A stretch of 64,000 nucleotides of DNA from Roseburia sp. 831b (GTDB taxonomy: Bacteria; Bacillota; Clostridia; Lachnospirales; Lachnospiraceae): contig NZ_CP135162.1 of assembly GCF_001940165.2 (NCBI RefSeq), positions 124,001 to 188,000 of the forward strand. The letters run 5' to 3'. A program made the translations under genes and the position numbers. The notes under the pieces were generated by a model. That model ran no database searches, was not told the origin of the DNA, and worked only from the letters and a program-made list of their open reading frames with translations. Shown here in pieces: positions 60,353-64,000 of this stretch; within the stretch, counting starts at the first letter, position 1; each line of letters opens with the position of its first letter.

Positions 60353-61678
60353 ATGTCAGTTCAGAAAACATTTGTAAAATATGTATCGCAGAATATCCTT
60401 GGTATGATTGGAATTTCACTTTATATTCTGGCAGATACGTTTTTCATTTCACTTGCGCAGGGAGCAAACGGAATTACGGCTCTAAACTTGGTCTTGCCGG
60501 TTTACAACCTGATTTTTGCGTTTGGAGCGATGATGGGTGTCGGTTCGGCAATCCGTTTTAAGGTGCTGCGGGCAAGAGGTGAGGAAAAAGCAGATTACTA
60601 TTTTTCCAATGCTATTTTTTGCGCACTTATAATCGGAAGCATCTTCATGGTGCTTGGCGGATGCTTTCCGCAAAAGGTGGTACAGTTTCTTGGAGGAGAT
60701 GCGGTTATTGTGGCGGTAGGAGCGCCGTATACCAGGATTTTCATGCTGTTTACTCCATTTTTCATGTGGAATCATATCTGTAATGCGTTTGTAAGAAATG
60801 ACGGAAATCCAACGATTGCGATGCTTGCAACACTTTCCAGCAGTCTTTTTAATATTGTGATGGATTATGTTTTAATGTTCCCGCTTGGACTTGGAATGGT
60901 TGGGGCGGCACTTGCAACCGCTGTTTCGCCGGTTGTGGGAATTTTCGTCTGCATGATTCATTTTTGCTCTAAGAAAAATACCGTAAAATTTGTATGGCGC
61001 ATGCCATCTATAAAAAGGCTGATTCAGGCATGCCAGCTTGGTGTAGCAGCATTTATCGGAGAGTTTTCTTCCGGTGTAACTACAATTGTATTTAATATGT
61101 TAATACTGAAACTCGCAGGAAATGTGGGTGTGGCAGCGTATGGTGTCATTGCGAATACATCGCTGGTTGCAGTTGCGGTTTTCAATGGCGTATCACAGGG
61201 AACACAGCCAATTTTCAGTGAACATTATGGAAAAGGAAATGCAAAGGAAGTAAAAAAAGTGCTGCGGCTTGGAATTGGTACGGCGCTGGCACTTGCAATA
61301 GGAATCATTGTCTTTACACACGTTTTTGCGGCGCCGATTACAGGTGTTTTCAACCAGGAGGGCGATGCAAATATGGCGTCCTATGCAATTCGCGGTATCA
61401 AACTTTACTTTATCGGATTTTTGTTCGCTGGTTTTAACATCGTAGGAACCGGTTATCTAAGCGCCGTAGAGGAGGCAAAATGGGCATTTGTGGCATCTTT
61501 ATTAAGAGGTGTGGTTGCAATCAGCGCATGTGCTTTTTTACTGTCGGTGTTATTGGGAATGACTGGAATCTGGCTGGCATTTCCGGCGGCGGAATTTCTG
61601 ACTGCAATCGTGACAGGGGTTGCAATTATCAGGACAAAGGATAAAATATCAGGGGAGAAATTAGAAAAGAGGATTTAA
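60353..61678 (+). CDS. MATE family efflux transporter, second copy
   Basis: This protein of 441 residues has twelve predicted helices. FVKYVSQNILGMIGISLYILADTFFISLAQGANGITALNL is a classical MATE N-terminus, and RFKVLRARGEEKADYYFSNA follows. It is clearly distinct from the preceding MATE protein, so it is not a recent duplication. Unlike NorM-type members it lacks extra loops. AGGAAAAAG precedes the ATG. 4 bp separate it from the hydrolase gene, implying one transcript. Confidence 0.94.
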   Translation: MSVQKTFVKYVSQNILGMIGISLYILADTFFISLAQGANGITALNLVLPVYNLIFAFGAMMGVGSAIRFKVLRARGEEKADYYFSNAIFCALIIGSIFMVLGGCFPQKVVQFLGGDAVIVAVGAPYTRIFMLFTPFFMWNHICNAFVRNDGNPTIAMLATLSSSLFNIVMDYVLMFPLGLGMVGAALATAVSPVVGIFVCMIHFCSKKNTVKFVWRMPSIKRLIQACQLGVAAFIGEFSSGVTTIVFNMLILKLAGNVGVAAYGVIANTSLVAVAVFNGVSQGTQPIFSEHYGKGNAKEVKKVLRLGIGTALALAIGIIVFTHVFAAPITGVFNQEGDANMASYAIRGIKLYFIGFLFAGFNIVGTGYLSAVEEAKWAFVASLLRGVVAISACAFLLSVLLGMTGIWLAFPAAEFLTAIVTGVAIIRTKDKISGEKLEKRI

Positions 61679-61682
61679 GAGT

Positions 61683-62423
61683 ATGAAAAAAAAGTGGAGT
61701 CTTAAGAAAAAAATATTGGTGATTGTACCATTGCTTCTTTTAGCCGTACTTGTAGGCGCAGGAGTCTGGTATGTGAATGATTATTATCACAGTGATGAGA
61801 TTGCAGAGACATATCTGACAACTACGGATGTAGTTGAAGTGAGTGAAAATGACTGGGGTTATTTCTTCGACAGCGAAGGAACGGAGGACGCCTTGATTTT
61901 TTATCCGGGAGCAAAAGTAGAGTACACAGCTTATGCCCCGATGATGATGATGATTGCAGAAAAGGGAATCGATGTTTTTCTGGTAAAAATGCCTTGTAAC
62001 CTTGCAATATTAGGACAGAATAAGGCACAGGAAATCATGAATCAGTATGAGTATGAAAACTGGTATCTGTCCGGTCATTCGCTTGGCGGTGCGATGGCAG
62101 CCGATTTTACGGCAAACCATCAGGACGAAGTCAAAGGCCTTGTTTTAATGGCGGCGTATCCAACAAAAGAGATTACGGAAAAAGAAATCTCCGTGCTTTC
62201 CCTTTATGGAAGTGAGGACGGCGTATTAAACTTAGATAAGCTTGCAGAAGGAAAATCCCTGATAGCTGGAAGTTACTTAGAAATCTGCATGGAAGGCGCA
62301 AACCATGCCGGATTTGGAAATTACGGAGAGCAAAAAGGGGATGGAATCGCAAGCATGACAAGCGGTTTGCAGCAGCAGAGAACCGCAAATGAGATTGCAT
62401 CCTGGATGTCACAGAATCAGTAA
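61683..62423 (+). CDS. Membrane-anchored alpha/beta hydrolase
   Basis: The protein has 246 residues: an N-terminal anchor helix (ILVIVPLLLLAVLVGAGVWYV) and an external alpha/beta hydrolase domain. The nucleophile elbow is GHSLGGAMA (Ser), the acid is Asp in YGSEDGV and the catalytic His is in GANHAGFGNYG. Closest in layout to the abhydrolase_5 group of envelope hydrolases, substrate unknown. It is co-transcribed with the MATE gene, so it may process or detoxify the exported compound; this is inference. Confidence 0.88.
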   Translation: MKKKWSLKKKILVIVPLLLLAVLVGAGVWYVNDYYHSDEIAETYLTTTDVVEVSENDWGYFFDSEGTEDALIFYPGAKVEYTAYAPMMMMIAEKGIDVFLVKMPCNLAILGQNKAQEIMNQYEYENWYLSGHSLGGAMAADFTANHQDEVKGLVLMAAYPTKEITEKEISVLSLYGSEDGVLNLDKLAEGKSLIAGSYLEICMEGANHAGFGNYGEQKGDGIASMTSGLQQQRTANEIASWMSQNQ

Positions 62424-62439
62424 TTGGAAGAAAGACAAA

Positions 62440-62469
62440 TGAATAAGAACTTTTTGGAAAGACATACTA
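62440..62469 (+). promoter_or_regulatory. Sigma-G promoter of spoVAD-spoVAE
   Basis: TGAATA at 62440-62445, a 17-nt spacer and CATACTA at 62463-62469 match the forespore sigma-G consensus at every position. It lies just after the hydrolase stop and 61 nt before the spoVAD start, giving the pair its own forespore control. Confidence 0.85.
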
Positions 62470-62529
62470 TCCTTAAGAAAATCAGAAGTGGATTCTTGCA
62501 AAAGAAAACACAACAGAAAGGGTGATGAG

Positions 62530-63546
62530 ATGGAAGTTCAAAAAGGAAAACAGAGCCTCCAGTTTACGGAGGCTCCTTTTATAATCAGCAGTGCAAGCAT
62601 TGTCGGAAAAAAGGAAGGGGAAGGCCCCTTAGGAGAGTGCTTTGACATGGTTTGTGAGGACGACAAATTCGGGGAAGATACCTGGGAAGAGGCAGAGAGC
62701 ACCTTGCAAAAAGAGGCGGTGGCATTGACACTTGGAAAAGCAGAGCAGACCAGTGAGGACATCCGCTATCTTTTTGCCGGAGACTTATTGGGGCAGAATA
62801 TCGCAACATCGTTTGGCCTACAAGATTATAGTGTCCCATTATTTGGACTCTACGGTGCGTGCAGCACCTGTGGAGAGTCCTTATCCCTTGCAGCGATGAC
62901 CGTGGCAGCAGGATATGCCGACCAGGTGATAGCCGTCACATCAAGCCATTTCGCGAGTGCGGAGAAACAGTTCCGTTTTCCACTGGAATATGCCAACCAA
63001 AGACCATTGTCCGCAACCTGGACGGTGACCGGGAGTGCAGCATTTCTCGTTGGAAAGAAAAAAAGCAAGGTGCAGATTACCGGAATCACAACCGGAAAAA
63101 TCATGGATTATGGAATCAAGGATTCGATGAATATGGGGGCGGCGATGGCTCCGGCAGCAGCGGATTGTATCGCACAGCATTTTGATGATTTTAAGCGCTC
63201 GCCGCATGACTATGACAAAATCATAACAGGCGATTTAGGAACGATAGGAAAAGAGATTTTAATCGATTTGCTTTTAGAAAAAGGGTACGACATCAGCCAG
63301 GTGCATACCGATTGCGGGATTGAGATTTTCGATGCAGCGACGCAAAATACGGGTGCAGGAGGTTCTGGCTGCGGCTGCTCTGCGGTGACGTTAAGTGGAC
63401 ATTTCTTAAAACATCTGGAAAAAGGAAGCTTACAGCGGATTCTGTTTGTGCCGACGGGAGCGCTTTTGTCGACTGTCTCCTTCAATGAAGGGAAAACAGT
63501 TCCGGGGATTGCCCATGCAGTTGTGCTAGAGCATTTAAAAGAATAG
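62530..63546 (+). CDS. spoVAD: Stage V sporulation protein AD (dipicolinate-binding)
   Basis: This cytosol-facing SpoVA component has a thiolase-like fold that binds dipicolinic acid, 338 residues. Family hallmarks include FIISSASIVGKKEGEGPLG, YGACSTCGESLSLAAM, SSHFASAEKQFRFPLEYANQ and the ending GAGGSGCGCSAVTLSGH. The ATG at 62530 has AAAGGGTGATGAG ahead of it; an upstream frame is rejected. First gene after the sigma-G promoter; spoVAE follows after 17 bp. Confidence 0.97.
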   Translation: MEVQKGKQSLQFTEAPFIISSASIVGKKEGEGPLGECFDMVCEDDKFGEDTWEEAESTLQKEAVALTLGKAEQTSEDIRYLFAGDLLGQNIATSFGLQDYSVPLFGLYGACSTCGESLSLAAMTVAAGYADQVIAVTSSHFASAEKQFRFPLEYANQRPLSATWTVTGSAAFLVGKKKSKVQITGITTGKIMDYGIKDSMNMGAAMAPAAADCIAQHFDDFKRSPHDYDKIITGDLGTIGKEILIDLLLEKGYDISQVHTDCGIEIFDAATQNTGAGGSGCGCSAVTLSGHFLKHLEKGSLQRILFVPTGALLSTVSFNEGKTVPGIAHAVVLEHLKE

Positions 63547-63563
63547 GAAAGGTGGAAAAACTT

Positions 63564-63920
63564 ATGGATTATGTAAACGCATTCTGGGTTGGCGGGCTGA
63601 TTTGCGCGCTGGTACAGATTTTGATGGAAAAGACGAAGATGCTTCCGGGAAGAATCATGGTTCTTTTGGTATGCGCAGGTGCCGTACTGGGCGCAATCCA
63701 ATTGTATGAACCGTTTTTACAGTTTGCCGGTGCCGGCGCAAGTGTGCCATTGCTAGGATTTGGAAATGTGCTATGGAAAGGGGTAAAAGAAGCTGTGGAT
63801 GAAAATGGATTCCTTGGCATTTTCCAGGGAGGATTTAAGGCGAGTGCGGTAGGAATCTGTGCTGCCCTGGTATTCGGGTACCTTGCCAGCCTTATTTTCC
63901 AGCCTAAAATGAAAAAATAA
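63564..63920 (+). CDS. spoVAE: Stage V sporulation protein AE (SpoVAEb type)
   Basis: This is a small membrane channel component with three to four helices, 118 residues. MDYVNAFWVGGLICALVQIL, the PGRIMVLLVCAGAVLGAI helix and GAGASVPLLGFGNVLWKGV are typical of SpoVAE, which resembles SpoVAC. AAAGGTGG precedes the ATG at 63564; a GTG 12 nt earlier is less likely. The window ends 80 bp later without a further gene being visible, so a downstream spoVAF or gerA-type gene cannot be ruled out. Confidence 0.94.
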   Translation: MDYVNAFWVGGLICALVQILMEKTKMLPGRIMVLLVCAGAVLGAIQLYEPFLQFAGAGASVPLLGFGNVLWKGVKEAVDENGFLGIFQGGFKASAVGICAALVFGYLASLIFQPKMKK

Positions 63921-64000
63921 AGATAAAATTAGAGCGAAAATTGCATGGAACATATCGAAATTGGGATGTAAGAAATTTGAAAAAAACGGTCGAATCATGT

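Noticed and set aside
54417..63920. Prophage or integrative element in the spoVA region
   Set aside because: No integrase, transposase, att repeats or phage genes are visible, so the mechanism of interruption is unknown.

Overview
The window is from a spore-forming, low-to-moderate-GC Firmicute, most likely a Lachnospiraceae (Clostridia) gut anaerobe. The reasons are an alpha/beta-type small acid-soluble spore protein, a dispersed set of spoVA genes, a T-box in front of a eukaryotic-like IleS, the tig-clpP-clpX-lon-engB block, the long Ami-type peptide transporter, and sigma-A promoters and rho-independent terminators of classical form. I cannot assign a species from sequence alone. No rRNA, CRISPR array, prophage, integrase or transposase was seen.

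Layout. 0-5 kb: the end of a MATE exporter, a DUF2156+GNAT protein, the ribosome hibernation factor hpf, a non-coding tandem array with a period of exactly 52 bp, and tRNA-Ile(GAT). 5-15 kb: an oligopeptidase (pepF-like) followed by a five-gene Ami/Opp peptide importer. In this importer the binding protein appears circularly permuted, one ATPase carries a large coiled-coil insertion, and the other ATPase has a C-terminal membrane tail. 15-21 kb: small and accessory genes (a divergent ApbE-like protein, a ferredoxin-type aldo/keto reductase, DUF1653, CYTH, DJ-1, SASP). 20.8-25.7 kb: a 26-codon leader peptide plus terminator in front of a heterodimeric ABC exporter, then a lipoprotein with an LprI-like tail. 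25.8-32.4 kb: tig, clpP, clpX, lon, engB (protein folding and turnover). 32.4-36 kb: an orphan ribbon-helix-helix protein, a 38-bp-period array, a DHH phosphoesterase, and a surface protein broken by an in-frame stop.

36-50 kb holds housekeeping genes: T-box-ileS, glgP, trpS-dnaE, pfkA, a SpoU-type rRNA methylase, and a PTS-IIC-like membrane protein. 50-54 kb: a small alarmone synthetase overlapping an ABC-F ATPase, then the convergent two-gene threonine/serine exporter. 54.4-64 kb: spoVAA-AB, spoVAC and spoVAD-AE in the usual order but split by two interruptions. The second interruption is about 5 kb and carries a nonsense-broken nuclease-like gene, AT-rich tandem repeats, two MATE exporters and a membrane-anchored hydrolase. 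spoVAD-AE has its own, essentially perfect sigma-G promoter, which explains how the split cluster could remain co-expressed in the forespore.

Three copies of one structured repeat (about 90-130 bp, several hairpins, sometimes ending in a terminator-like stem) lie at 1.3, 4.7 and 56.4 kb. The 52-bp repeat also has a single distant copy at 57.4 kb. The best candidates for undescribed biology are the permuted, remodelled peptide importer, the leader peptide of the ABC exporter, the structured dispersed repeat, and the split spoVA locus.
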